Assembly: GCA_031763025.1 (NCBI GenBank)
Contig: JASSKH010000030.1
Span: 7,388,130 to 7,452,129, forward strand
From: Macrocystis pyrifera
Taxonomy: Eukaryota; Sar; Phaeophyceae; Laminariales; Laminariaceae
DNA: 64,000 bases
Direction: 5' to 3'
Shown: in pieces, positions 11,223 through 21,160 of the stretch
How positions within the stretch are numbered: position 1 is the first letter of the stretch
Layout: every line of letters begins with the position of its first letter
Notes under the pieces: generated by a model
The model's input: the letters and a program-made list of their open reading frames with translations, nothing else
What the model was told of the DNA's origin: nothing
Database searches by the model: none
Translations under genes and position numbers: made by a program

Positions 11223-11285
11223 TATTACAGGGGAACATAGTAAATGGGACCAAATATTGTTAGTAAAAATAGTTAAATACAAGGC
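11223..11285. mobile_element. TA-MITE, left half only
   Basis: After a TA, the sequence TTACAGGGGAACATAGTAAA matches the TA-MITE terminus. The match continues through the AATATTGTTAGTAAAAATA interior and then stops; the right terminus is missing. Confidence 0.6.
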
Positions 11286-11563
11286 TTTCCTTCGGAGTGG
11301 GTACTCCGTCGTTTCGTGTACATATAACTGCAATTAATTGGCGACATAGCCCAAAGCCAACCAAACTAAATGTATTTGTGTAAGAAACGGTGAAGGATGT
11401 AATAATCGCGTTTATTTATGAATGTAATGTGGCACGTAAGATCGGGTGACGCAAGAGTAAGAATGGCATTCGTCTAATAATAAGAATAACATCTTCCATC
11501 AGTGTGGGGAGAGAGTGGAGTAGTGCTTGGCATGTGGATGATATACAACATACAGGCTGTTGT
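11286..11563. other. No recognisable feature
   Basis: AT-rich anonymous sequence that would be downstream (3') of the minus-strand candidate exon at 11564-12094. Confidence 0.4.
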
Positions 11564-12094
11564 TTAAAGGAAGGTTTTTGGGACAGGAGAGAAAGCAGCA
11601 GTGCCGGCAACGACAACGGTTATGGAAATGTTGTGTAGTTGCTGGGCGGCCGCGATTTCGATGTAGCCAGCATAGGAGTTTGGATGAGACATGATATATA
11701 CGTAAATAGCCTTCCAGTCTGCTGTAGTAACGAGGCGGGAGGCCCAGAATGTGGGTCTGTTCGCTGTTGAACCCGTTGGATATGTGTAGGAAGAATTAAT
11801 CGTGATTTTGGGAAATGTGGGAAACAATTTGTTTCCTTTCGTTCGTCCTGGATGGCGACAATCTGCTTGGCGTACTGCTTCGGAATTCCGCGAAGCCCTG
11901 GAGCAGGCGAAATGGAAGGGAGTCTTTTTGCGCTTGATGATGATGTCTCCGTCTTTGATGGTGGAGTCCGTCAGGCGGCAGTTGTAGCACTTGCCATGGA
12001 CCTGGTCGAAGTAAACATATAGGGTGCGCGGGGCGGGAGCGGCGTGCAGGGATTGGCGGGGGAGGGGGAAGGGGGGGGGGGGGGCAGAGTTCAT
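11564..12094 (-). CDS. Candidate exon with C-x2-C...H-x2-C zinc finger
   Basis: This frame gives 176 residues if read from the ATG at 12094. A pyrimidine-rich tract just inside it also allows an exon start at an AG near 12000. It contains C36-x2-C39-x21-H61-x2-C64, a metal-binding arrangement like that of PARP-type fingers but shorter. The finger codons are strongly G/C-ending, unlike the AT-rich flanks, which favours real coding. Residues 115-170 have a faint OTU-protease-like look (a YAGYIEIAAAQQL segment, then a hydrophobic strand), but no catalytic Cys is seen. On the same strand, 13570-14176 carries further C-x2-C motifs, so both may be exons of one gene. A transposon-encoded origin is also possible. 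Confidence 0.4.
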   Translation of the reverse strand: MNSAPPPPFPLPRQSLHAAPAPRTLYVYFDQVHGKCYNCRLTDSTIKDGDIIIKRKKTPFHFACSRASRNSEAVRQADCRHPGRTKGNKLFPTFPKITINSSYTYPTGSTANRPTFWASRLVTTADWKAIYVYIMSHPNSYAGYIEIAAAQQLHNISITVVVAGTAAFSPVPKTFL

Positions 12095-12109
12095 TATTTG
12101 TACTACTCT

Positions 12110-13560
12110 ACAGCGGCACAACAGCAGTACGTAATCGCTTGCTATACGACGGCAGCAGCAGCAGCAGCAGAAGCAGCAAGTACGTAATTTCCTTGATGAT
12201 ACAGAAATATGTACACACACAAGTGTAGTACAGTACACACACAAATCACGTGCAGCATGATGTACAGCAACAACGCAGCAGCACCACAAAAAAAAATCAT
12301 TGACGATACAGAAATATGTACACACGCACAAGTTTAAGTGTAATAATAGACACACAAATCATGTCCAGCATGATGTACGGCAACAACGCAGCAGCGCCAC
12401 AAAACGACCAGGAAACACAATTATCCGAGTACATACAAACATTCAGTGAATATTGCGGCAGCCCTAAAAGCAGAGCAGCAGCAGCAGGAGCAGAAGCAGC
12501 AACGGATCGCCACAGCGTTGGCAGCAGCAGCATAGCAACGATATGAAAAGAAGGGAGAAAAAAAGTATGTACCCCGAGGCCGTCCGAAAAGTATTTTTGG
12601 TACCTCACTATAGACCCACCTCCGCATGCTGTACGGCAACAACGCAGCAGCAGCATAGCAACAGTACGAAATACGAGAAAAAGTAGTATGTACACAAAAT
12701 GCAGGAGCAAAACGACCAAAATATTTTTTTTACGTATAAAAAAAAACCATTTGGGTACAAAAACGGCCAATAAAAACAATAATCCGCGTTGGCAGCAGCA
12801 GCATAGCAACGATATGAAAATAAGGAAGAAAAAAAGTATGTACCCTGGTATGCCGCAATCGCAAAACCTACGGAATTTCATTGACGATACCGAAATATGT
12901 ACATACACAAGTGCAGCATGATGTACGGCAACAACGCAGCAGCACCACAGCAGCAGCACAGCAACGATATACATGAAAATAACCAAGCCAAAAACGAGAA
13001 ATTGCAGAACGTACGCAAAATGCAGGAGCAAAACGACAAAAATATTTTTTCACGTATCAAAAGGAACCATTTGGGTACAAAAACGACCAAGAAAACAGTA
13101 ATCCGAGTACATACGAACATTCAGTGGATATTGCGGCAGCATTGGCAGCAGCAGCAGCAGAAGCTACAGCATTAGCAGCAGCAGAAGCTGCAACGAATCG
13201 CCGCAGCGTTGGCAGCAACAGCAGCAGCAGCAGCAGCAGCAGCATAGCAACGATATGAAAATAAGGAAGAAAAAAACGCATGTACCCTGGTACACCGCCA
13301 TCGCAACACCTACGGAATTGACGATCCGAAAATATGTACGCTTCCAGCATGATGCACGGCAACAACGCAGCAGCACTACATACAGCAGCAGCAAGTGCAC
13401 AGGAGCAGCAGGTGAACAGCACGGCAACAACGCAGCAGCACTACAGCAGCAGCGAGTGCACAGGAGAAGCAGGTGCACAGCAGCAGCAGCACTCATGGCG
13501 TGGCGCTGACAGCAGCAGCAGCAGCAGCAGCAGCGGCAGCCGAAAACGAGCAAATGAGTA
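12110..13560. repeat. CAG-rich higher-order repeat
   Basis: Heads containing ATGATG(T/C)ACGGCAACAACGC (or close variants) occur near 12258, 12368, 12627, 12916 and 13350. They are separated by GCAGCAGCAG tracts, GATATGAAAATAAGG-type segments and ACCATTTGGGTACAAAAACG segments. The order of segments is repeated with insertions, so this is a scrambled higher-order array and not a simple microsatellite. Poly-Ala/Gln (plus) and poly-Leu/Cys (minus) ORFs here are artefacts. The array lies between the two candidate exon groups and may occupy an intron. Confidence 0.75.
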
Positions 13561-13569
13561 CGTGGGGTC

Positions 13570-14176
13570 ACCAAAACATGTACACACAGAAATCGTGTGC
13601 TTCACGTCCCGCAAACAGTTGTGCATGTGCGCGTTCGCGTGCACTGTGTGTAAGAGGAGCCGACCTAACGCACGAAGGGGAAAGAACGAGCATGGATGAG
13701 TAAAAAAAGAAAAAACGCTTTGACGTAGGTTTGTACGCCAAAAGTCAATTGAAAACCCCCAAAAAACGTACTGGCAACATACAGCATGCACAATAAACAT
13801 AAGACACTCACCACTGTCAGCAGTCTCGAGGAAGTACGAGACAGTCCCTTCCTTGATCGGGCGAGCACAGAACTCGCAGTCGGTTGCCCTGTCAGGATGA
13901 TCCCGCCACCACGCACGTGAGATCCTTGCAGGTGGCGAAGGCCACGTTTTTGCCACCCGGCGCGGAGTTCTTGACCAAGTGTTGGTCCGTGCACTGGTCG
14001 CAAACAACAGACGGCACCAGGTCGGTCTTTGTCGTTGCCGCTCTCTTGCCAGAGGGCGAGGACCACGCGCCTCTCGACGAGGGGGAGGTGAGCTTAGGGG
14101 GTGTGGAGAAGGGAGAGGCGGGGGTTGCAGCACCATCAGGTTCGCCACCGACAGCAGCAGCTTGGCCGCCGACAGC
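13570..14176 (-). CDS. Candidate spliced gene 5' part with Cys-pair motifs
   Basis: On the minus strand one frame runs from about 14176 to a TGA at 13892-13894 and contains VVCDQCTDQHLVKNSAPGG and a later C-x5-C. The next frame, from about 13888 to 13812, contains DCEFCARPIKEG and ends at a strong donor (GTGAGT). After a 147-bp putative intron it continues in frame from 13664 through a His/Cys stretch (HANAHMHNC) before running into the CAG array. Codons are G/C-ending, as in 11564-12094. The first two pieces would join across only 28 bases with GT-AG ends, implausibly short for most introns, so an indel is equally likely. No start codon or promoter could be fixed. The family is not recognised. 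Confidence 0.35.
13665..13811 (-). other. Putative 147-bp intron
   Basis: Minus strand: the donor GTGAGT begins at 13811. A pyrimidine-rich tract (rich in T, then CTTTCCCC) precedes the acceptor TTAG ending at 13665. The length is a multiple of three and the frame is open through it, so retention would not shift the frame. Only transcript data could confirm it. Confidence 0.35.
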
Positions 14177-14224
14177 TGCACCTATCTATGCCGCTCGTCG
14201 AAGGCGAGACGCCTCTTTCAGGCG

Positions 14225-14400
14225 CCGTGCGAAGAGCTGTCTATTGGTTGGCAGTTTGCGGAAGAAGAAAGAGGAAAGGTTGTTCGGCTGTTTGGCGAAG
14301 AAGAAAGAAGAAAGGTTGTTTGGCTGTTCGGCTGTTTCAAAGAAGAAGGGCTGTTTGCGAAGAGCTGTCTATCAGTCGGTCTGTCTGCCAAGAGCTAGCA
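14225..14400. repeat. GAAGAAG-rich minisatellite
   Basis: Imperfect units with GCGAAGAGCTGTCTAT and a GAAGAAGAAAG(A/G)(G/A)GAAAGGTTGTT core repeat about three to four times. On the minus strand this is a pyrimidine-rich stretch just upstream of the candidate gene. Confidence 0.6.
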
Positions 14401-14434
14401 AGTGACAACGACCTCAAAAATCGTAATTATAGTT

Positions 14435-14490
14435 GTATTTATATGGGTTTTTGTTACCGTAGGTCCTATTTACTATGGTCCCCCGTAATA
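14435..14490. mobile_element. TA-MITE, right half only
   Basis: The segment GGTCCTATTTACTATGGTCC, then CCCGTAA and TA, is the right terminus of the TA-MITE family. The left half is absent and the element abuts a Q block at 14509. Confidence 0.7.
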
Positions 14491-14508
14491 ACTCCCCGTG
14501 AAACCTGA

Positions 14509-15000
14509 CGCATATCAACCGGCTATACTCTATCAACCATCATGCTACCCTTCAGGCGTACCTGGTACGGAGCACAGCAGTAGAACCCAATGCATATACT
14601 TGAATCCAGAAGTTCTACTCGAACACCAACCTGCTGCGGCTACCTGGAGGGTGCTTTGTGCCTTGTGCCTTGGTTGGCTCATTATTTTCCATATACTACT
14701 ACGTATGCAGTAAGCACAGAAGTACAGGATACACAGAAGTCCTATGATTTGATGGACGCAGTCGTACAGGATGATATATATGGCCGGGTGTTTAAGGAAC
14801 GTTAATTAGTATGACTTACACAACGGTCCTTACTTTCACGGACATAGGCGTACAACAGTCAATATTCCAGCTTGGTGGGCTGCTGTAAGACAAGGAGACG
14901 CTGCTCGACACACACACGGCCATGGGACCCGAAGGAGGGTAAACCATCGTCCAAGCAGAAGCGCAGGCTGTAAGGTCGAGTGTACCCCCGGCTCCTGTGC
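14509..15000. repeat. P/Q repeat blocks, copy 3 (order Q then P)
   Basis: Block Q (14509-14700) is followed by block P (about 14730-14998), the reverse of the P-Q order at 10249-10790. A short internal piece of P is missing near 14877. Sequence identity to the other copies remains obvious. Confidence 0.75.
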
Positions 15001-15865
15001 TGCTGCTGTGCCGCATTGCAACTGTCCTCTACCACCGCATCGCCTCGCGAGTTTGCACTGACATCGATAAAGGCTGCAAGCTTTGTGAGATGCATCATCA
15101 TTGCAGATTAAAGATCCTGGTTGTTTCATGCAGTGGACTGCCGAACGCGGAGTTGGCTGCCTGTAAGTAACCTCACTTTCCTGGCTGTGCTATTGTTCTT
15201 CGGGGCAATCGTCGCAAGCGCTCCCTGGTGCGATCGCTCTCCCTTTGCACCTTCACCTCCTCATATTTCACCTCACCACCTTGCACCTTCACCCCACTCA
15301 TCACCTCATCACCTTGCACCTTCAACGTATACTTTTGTGTACTTGATGTGATGTCGTGATATGTTGGTGGTATGGTATATGGAAAAAAATACGGTATGTG
15401 GTATGGTATGAAGGTACGTTGTGGTGGATGTATTATATGGCTAATTTTCCTGGTGGTATAGTATGTTTCAGTATATAAGGTCCATAAGAATCGAATACGT
15501 CGTACGTATATCATCTGTAACGACCGTATATATCGACCACTGGAAATTGTTCGAGAATATAAGCCATGCGGACAGATAGACAGACAGACAACTTGCAATT
15601 ACCGCAGCTGAGACTCAGTTTTACAAACTGAGAATTAGTGCAATGAAGATCAGATTGTTTCTACCTCAACAATGTATCGTGTGTCATACGATATCCACGC
15701 AGACATGTTCCAGTCCGACTTGAATCGAATATCCTCAAGTGCCGCGCAAAGGTGGTAGTTCATAGTACTGTAGTCTCTCTCCTATCACTATGACCCCCAA
15801 AACAGTGTTCCTGGAGGCCTCTCCCTCCCTTGGCAAACCCTCGTTTGCCCTACTCCTTGTCATTA
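15001..15865. other. Anonymous, with short CACCTTGCACC repeats
   Basis: At 15235-15330 there are imperfect repeats of CACCTTGCACCTTCA/CCTCACCACC, and at 15355-15420 GGTATGGTATRTGG-type repeats. No gene or RNA is recognised. Confidence 0.45.
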
Positions 15866-16493
15866 TGGGACCAGAAACCAGAACAGAAAACAGGATTTCC
15901 TTTCATCGCGTAGAAACCCCAGGGTAGTGTCGTCCGTGGACATGAGCCAATTCCGATCACTGCCCAAACACGAAAACCTGTGCTTTCAACACACAGCACC
16001 CGCCTCTGCCGATTTCGATGACGTCAAACCTTCGAGATCGTATGCCCCACTGCTCTGAGAGTGCTCGCTACCAAGTTTGAGGGTCCTTAAAGCTGTGTGG
16101 CAGGAGTTCTCGCCCAAGACATCAGAGCCTGACCCCTTTCTGGCCGTTTTTTTTTTTCTAGACGGAAATGGGACCTAGTTTCGTCTAAAACAAAATCGGC
16201 CAGAAATGGGCCAGGCTCCCACGTCTCGAGCGATAACTCCGGCCACACCACATCAACGCTCGTCAAACTTGGTACCGAGCACTCCCAGAGCAATGGATCA
16301 TTCAGCCTCGAAGGTTTGGCGTCATCTCGTGCCCTGTGAGGCGAGGAATCATCGGCGGTGGTAGGTGTTGTGTGTTGAAAGCGCAGCTTTTTCCTGCTGC
16401 GGCATGCCAAAAAAAATATCTCCCATCGGCTGTGTGGGTTTCAACGCCATAATAAAGGGGAAATCCTGTTCTGTTTTCTGGTTTCTGGTCTCA
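15866..16493. mobile_element. 628-bp foldback element flanked by TA
   Basis: The ends TGGGACCAGAAACCAGAACA and its near reverse complement at about 16472-16493 form long inverted arms. Internal matches continue: CTTTCAACACACAGCACCC pairs with a segment near 16350-16380, GAGTGCTCGCTACCAAGTTTGA pairs with one near 16260-16290, and CTTTCTGGCCG pairs with CGGCCAGAAATG. The axis is near 16170. TA dinucleotides flank both ends (15864-15865 and 16494-16495), fitting a Tc1/mariner-type target. There is no coding capacity. Confidence 0.75.
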
Positions 16494-16495
16494 TA

Positions 16496-17157
16496 AGAGT
16501 CGGCCTAAGAGCCAGCGTCAGCGTTCCACCCCCACGTCATTGGAGGGTAGAGGGTGAAACACAAACGAGCGGAGATGCAAAGTGTTTCGGTAGTACTGTA
16601 GTCAAGTGGGATTGCGAAATAATTAGGTGGTTCAAATGGGATTGCAAAGTTATTGCGTACCAGGTGTGTACAACTAGTGCGCAGTTGCTCAGTGAAGGAG
16701 CTCCATCAGTCACGCCTATTTTGGCCAGAACATGTCACAGCCAGTACCCGTGTCGTAGAACGTATTGTCGGCCTGTTATCGATAGTAGAGTAAGGTAATT
16801 GACCAGGTCATCACAGAAAGCCTCGAGCGCGCTTTCTTTTCCACTTTAATTTTCGTTATGTATGGAGTTGTTGCTTTAACTTTGGTTTTCGTTTTGGTTT
16901 TCGTTTCGGTTTCGTCTGCGTTTTTGGTTGCCGTTTTCAATTTCTTTTTCGTGTGTGTTTTACTAAAACCCGAGTCATAACCGGTGACAACGCCGATCGC
17001 CTGGGAAAATTCTCGGACAAAATGATGCAGGTGTGAGAGGAGTTCATTCATTCCCGTAGGACGAAGAGCTCATGCGTACTATTATAAAAAATGGTTGGCG
17101 CAGACTGTGTTGTTGTTGTTGTTGTTGTTGTTTTCTTCACATTAAACCGTTCTTTCT
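16496..17157. other. Anonymous, with a purine/pyrimidine simple tract
   Basis: The pair CAAGTGGGATTGCGAAAT and CAAATGGGATTGCAAAGT is a short direct repeat near 16600-16645. At 16835-16955 a GGTTTTCGTTT-type tract gives a Lys/Thr-repeat ORF on the minus strand. An R2 fragment with (GTT)n lies just left of 17157. No gene is recognised. Confidence 0.45.
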
Positions 17158-17580
17158 GCATAGTCCCCTTTTTCCTTCTCGTATCTTTCCCCTTGCACGT
17201 CCCTTTTGGCTCATGCTCGGGGTAAGTATGTATGTGTCTGAGCTTTGGCTTCCCATTTTATTTATTTATTTGGGATTCTTCCCCTTTTCTTTTTCTTTTT
17301 CTTGTTCTTTTTCGGTTTGGTTTTTTCGTTGCTTCTCTTTCTTTATGGTGTATTTTGGTTGCTGGCGTATGTATGTATGTTGTGTCGGCCGCACCTAGTG
17401 CGAAGGCATGGTATTACGTAGGCTATTAATGCATCACGGTGTGTTATCTCTGTGTCGTAGTCTGTGACCACAGAGCTCGTATCTTTCTAGGGTGAAGAAT
17501 CAGCACGGACACTGGGCTTGCTGGATGTCGACGAGTAGAAGAACGGTTTAATATGAAGAACACACACACACACACCCGTC
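17158..17580 (+). repeat. Dispersed repeat R1, copy 2
   Basis: The longest plus-strand R1 copy. It begins near CATAGTCCCCTTTTTCC and runs through the T-rich block, GTCGGCCGCACCTAGTGCG and the R2-like core to an (AC)n tract. It matches 1-294 with few differences, suggesting recent spread. Confidence 0.85.
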
Positions 17581-17644
17581 GACATCCTGTGTACGAGACC
17601 GCAAAAGGGCTATTGCTACCCAATGAATGGTTGATTGATTCTGA

Positions 17645-17965
17645 TTTTTTTTTTTTTAATCGTCGCTTTTACTTTCCAGCCTAATTCGTAGGAGGATTTA
17701 CCCTCAGCGGGCTTCTGGACAAGCCGTGGTCACAGGTGTCGTCCCTTCTCCCCCGGATACGTCCCTTTAGTTGATATCGCGCATAGGGTTCAGCATTCCC
17801 ACTGCTCGTCAATTTTCATCGAATGTACAGCTAACTCACGCTCTCGCGCTTTCAGCTAATCAATTTTATGCAAGAAAAAGTCCCTACGAGCATGCACTCG
17901 GTGAAACTCGAACTCACGAAATTGATCTTGATAGGCTCGCGGACCACCTACCAAGCCACCGGGGA
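17645..17965 (-). mobile_element. tRNA-derived SINE, copy 2
   Basis: Same order as copy 1 on the minus strand: TCCCCGGTGGCTTGGTAGG head, B-box (here GAGTTCGAGTTTCACC), body, then an A-tail seen as T13 at 17645-17657. Only 47 bp separate its head from the TTAA-MITE at 18013. Confidence 0.8.
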
Positions 17966-18012
17966 CGCCGGCTTCGATTGCCTTACAACAGTTAGGGTCA
18001 GGAATAAGGCTC

Positions 18013-18111
18013 TTAACCCTTTTAGTACCGCAGTCTCGTTTTGGGGACAAATCACTTGGAATTAGACTGGTTTGTCCCCAAATCGGGACTGCGGTACTAA
18101 AGGGGGGGTAA
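18013..18111. mobile_element. TTAA-flanked MITE, copy 1
   Basis: A roughly 90-bp near-palindrome. The left end is TTAACCCTTTTAGTACCGC and the right end is its reverse complement, with GTAA in place of the final TTAA. The arms contain GTCYCGWTTTGGGGACAA and its complement. A TTAA target with CCCTTT termini matches what is known of piggyBac-superfamily elements. The element is too short to encode a transposase. Confidence 0.75.
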
Positions 18112-18754
18112 CAGTTTAGTTGTTGATATTCGTCCCGTACGAGGGACCCTCAACCATTTTATCGAACATGTGGTGAACCTCCTCTCCGTTTATTTATGTG
18201 GACTGTCAACCCTTTCGTTAAAACTGGGCCACGTCGACATTTATTTAGCCCTCTTATGACTTCATCAGAGAGGAAAACTGACGGTAAAAAATGACGCAAA
18301 AACTTGACAGCATCAGCAGTAAAACTTGACAATCGCAGCAACGGCAGCTGCGTGATCACGGCGGGGGGGTAATACAAGCAGAAGCAACAGTTGCCCGAGA
18401 TACTCTTACCGCGGAGGGAATCGTGCGGCACAAGCCCGACATGATTTCACCCGTCTCCGTGCGGCTGCCGGGGCTCGCACTGCTCCCGGACGGTTGACCA
18501 AAGACACTGTCTACGATAGACGCAGGGCAGTTATTTCCGCTAAACATTTTTCTCAATGACAGGGGTCTCCTCAACTCAAATCGTCGAAACGCCAACCTTG
18601 TTTCGAAAATGACGTTTTCGTATGCTTGGACCATGAGATTATTCATCGGGATGCAATTTGATTTTTGGTGAAGTCAGTTTTCGGGTGAGGCATGGAGTTC
18701 CTTGAGGTCAAGTGAGAGCCTCAGAAATTTTACGGTGAATGAACCTCCTCCATA
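18112..18754. other. No recognisable feature
   Basis: Anonymous sequence with a repeated AAAACTTGACA word near 18298-18330. No gene, RNA or transposon signal. Confidence 0.45.
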
Positions 18755-19092
18755 TCCCCGGTGGCTTGGTAGGTGGTCCGCGTGCCTGTCAAGATCAATT
18801 TCGTGGATTTCGTGGGTTCAAGTCTCACCGAGTGCATGCTCACAAGGACTTTTTCTTGCATAGAAAATTGATGAGCGGAAAGCGCGAAAGCGTGAATTGG
18901 CTACATTCGATGAAAATCGACGAACAGTGGGAATGCTGAGCCCTATGCGCGACAAAAAATAAAGGCACGTACCGGGGGGGGAAAGGGACGACACCTGTGA
19001 CCACGGCTTGTCCAGAAGATCGTCGAGGGTAAAACCTCCTACGAATGGGCTGGAAAGTAAAAGTGATGAAAACAAAAACAAAAAAAAAAAAT
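18755..19092 (+). mobile_element. tRNA-derived SINE, copy 3
   Basis: Forward copy: head TCCCCGGTGGCTTGGTAGG at 18755, with an 11-base internal duplication (TTTCGTGGATTTCGTGGG) just before the B-box at about 18818. The body follows the other copies, and the A-rich tail ends at about 19091. No clear flanking target duplication was found. Confidence 0.8.
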
Positions 19093-19579
19093 CGTAAAAC
19101 GCCTCGAAACCAAACTTGTTTTGGGTCGATATATCAACGGGTCTCAAAAGAGGGGCTGATATGATACTGCCCGCTCTTCTTATTGAACTTTTTAGCCACC
19201 GACTAGAGGGTAGTACATTGGTTTCGCCGTGGTTCGAGAAACACATGAATGCAACACAAGCAGAGGTCCTGCACCAGTTCGACTGTTGTACCCGAACTAC
19301 ACTACTTACCACCGAATAACACGGGGGGTGGTGAGATGGCATGCCCCCTCTGGGACGAGTTCCCGACCCGGTGCTCTCCTAAACGAGGGGGGGGGGGGGG
19401 GAGACACACAACACATCGTACCAACTATAGAATGGAAGCTACTAGTAACTGCTGTTTATCTAGCTGTGTTTGGACAAGTCTAGCGAAGAGTCTTTTTTTT
19501 CTATAATATATATATTGATTGTTCGGTATGGTTGTACCCTCTTTCCCCAAATTGAAAAATCAACTTAAAAATTGGCCCG
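19093..19579. other. Anonymous, with a G15 tract
   Basis: A G15 run lies at 19387-19401. I see no recognisable coding, RNA or transposon feature. Confidence 0.45.
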
Positions 19580-19715
19580 AAGGCTGGGGGGGGGGGTGGG
19601 GGGGGTGGGGGGGGTAGGGCGGGTAGGGGGGGAAACTTGGGGGATATAGGCTGGGGGGGTGGGGAGCGGTGTGGGGGGGGTAGGGGGGTAGGGGGGGCAA
19701 AAACTTGGGGGTAGG
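19580..19715. repeat. G-tract island
   Basis: Dense G6-G11 tracts separated by T, TA or C linkers (for example GGGGGGTAGGGCGGG) over about 130 bp. The pattern is compatible with several stacked G-quadruplexes on the plus strand, or with a simple G-rich minisatellite. Confidence 0.8.
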
Positions 19716-19724
19716 GTACATAAT

Positions 19725-20350
19725 CAGGTACATATACGCACCAGGCCGACTTGTAAGTAGGACATGTCTATGCTGTACTCGTGCCGCCAACTTATGCAGC
19801 TGGTTCGAACGTGATCTTCTTTTGTCTTCCTTTTATTTTCTGTTTTTGTGTTCGCTCCCCCCCGTGATCTTCTTATTGCTACTTCTCATTTTTCTTTCTT
19901 GTCCTTATTATGAAAGGGGTCTTGTGGCGTGCCACGTTGTTGTTGGTGGATGACGAGCCTGCTTTGCTTGTTTCGCATCGTCTGATGCATCTTCTCCGGG
20001 GGTGGGGCATATTAGTGGACGAACGCAGGACAGAGACGGCAGACAGGGTAGCAAGGTGCCAGTGCCAATTCCGATTATAGAATGAACCTGTGGCAATGCT
20101 ACTCGTACCACAAACTGCTGCCGCTAACTGGAGGGTGCTTTGTGCTTCGGTTTTGGCCTGTTATTTGCCTGGCTGGGTGCTTGGTCTCGTACTCCGTTTC
20201 TATGTATTAATAATATGTGTGGCGTTTCTTTACCTCGTTCCTTTCAAGTGTCTGCCGCATCTCTTGCGGGGAGGTACGACGGTTTTCGCTTTTGTTCCCC
20301 CCTTTTTCATTTTGTTTTTCTTTGAATCTTTTCTTCTCTCTATTTCATAG
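19725..20350 (+). repeat. LINE-A 3' tail repeats (two units)
   Basis: Both units carry the CTACTCGTRCCRCCAAC word followed by a T-rich tract. The first unit also has GGATGACGAGCCTGC and GGGTAGCAAGGTGCCAG. The same segments follow the LINE-A coding ends at 32000-32530 (plus) and appear inverted at 33110-33489 and 24200-24260. They therefore look like LINE-A 3' untranslated tails, here without coding sequence. R2-like pieces follow near 20355. Confidence 0.55.
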
Positions 20351-20429
20351 AATGTGTGTGTCGTGCGTGTTGTATCCAGTATCATGACCTAGGGCATTGC
20401 AATGTCGCTCTGCGTACTGCACAACAATC

Positions 20430-20542
20430 TATTACGGGGGACCGTAGTAAATGGGACCTACGGTACACACAAAAACCTATATTTTTACGTATTTTTACAA
20501 ACAATATTTGGTCCCATTTACTATGGTCCCCCCCCCGTAATA
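20430..20542. mobile_element. TA-MITE, full copy
   Basis: Terminus TTACGGGGGACCGTAGTAAA after TA, inner segment with CACACAAAAACCTATA, and the inverted terminus ending CCCCGTAA before TA. Roughly 110 bp, non-coding, and mostly palindromic at the ends. Confidence 0.8.
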
Positions 20543-20564
20543 CGAGTATTAATACGCGTAGTAT

Positions 20565-20660
20565 ATCTGTGTCGTAGCTTTTATGACCACGTAACTTGTA
20601 GCTACTGGCTACTCTCTAGGATTGAAGAATCGGCAGGGACACTGGTTGTGCTGGATGTGT
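20565..20660 (-). repeat. R2 fragment, reverse
   Basis: Contains the reverse of the R2 core (CTCTAGGATTGAAGAATCGG, GGTTGTGCTGGATGT) and runs into a (GT)n tract that joins the next R1 copy. Confidence 0.7.
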
Positions 20661-20677
20661 GTGTGTGTGTGTGTGTG

Positions 20678-21160
20678 TTCTTCACATTAAACCGTTCTTC
20701 TACTCGTCGACATCCAGCAAGCCCAGTGTCCGTGCTGATTCTTCACCCTAGAAAGATACGAGCTCTGTGGTCACAGACTACGACACAGAGATAACACACC
20801 GTAATGCATTAATAGCCTACGTAATACCATGCCTTCGCACTAGGTGCGGCCGACACAACATACATACATACGCCAGCAACCAAAATACACCATAAAGAAA
20901 GAGAAGCAACGAAAAAACCAAACCCAAAAAGAACAAGAAAAAGAAAAAGAAAAGGAGAAGAATCCCAAATAAATAAATAAAATGGGAAGCCAAAGCTCAG
21001 ACACATACATACTTACCCCGAGCATGAGCCAAAAGGGACGTGCAAGGGGAAAGATACGAGAAGGAAAAAGGGGACTATGCATCCCGGTGAACACTTAACT
21101 AAGTAAAAAGAGCAATAGTGAGTGGGCCAAAATACGCTCGTCACCCACCCACTATGTAGT
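20678..21160 (-). repeat. Dispersed repeat R1, copy 3
   Basis: A reverse-complement copy nearly identical to 17158-17580. It extends further, with CCCGGTGAACACTTAACTAAG and the CACCCACCCACTAT boundary also seen at the end of 23646-24113. Confidence 0.85.

Noticed and set aside
12297..13574. Long minus-strand ORFs rich in Leu, Cys and aromatic residues
   Set aside because: They read the CAG array in the complementary strand; residues follow the repeat units, not a protein family.
13859..13892. A 28-base GT-AG intron joining two zinc-finger frames
   Set aside because: Too short for ordinary spliceosomal introns; a small indel explains the frame change equally well. Kept only as a note in the gene candidate.
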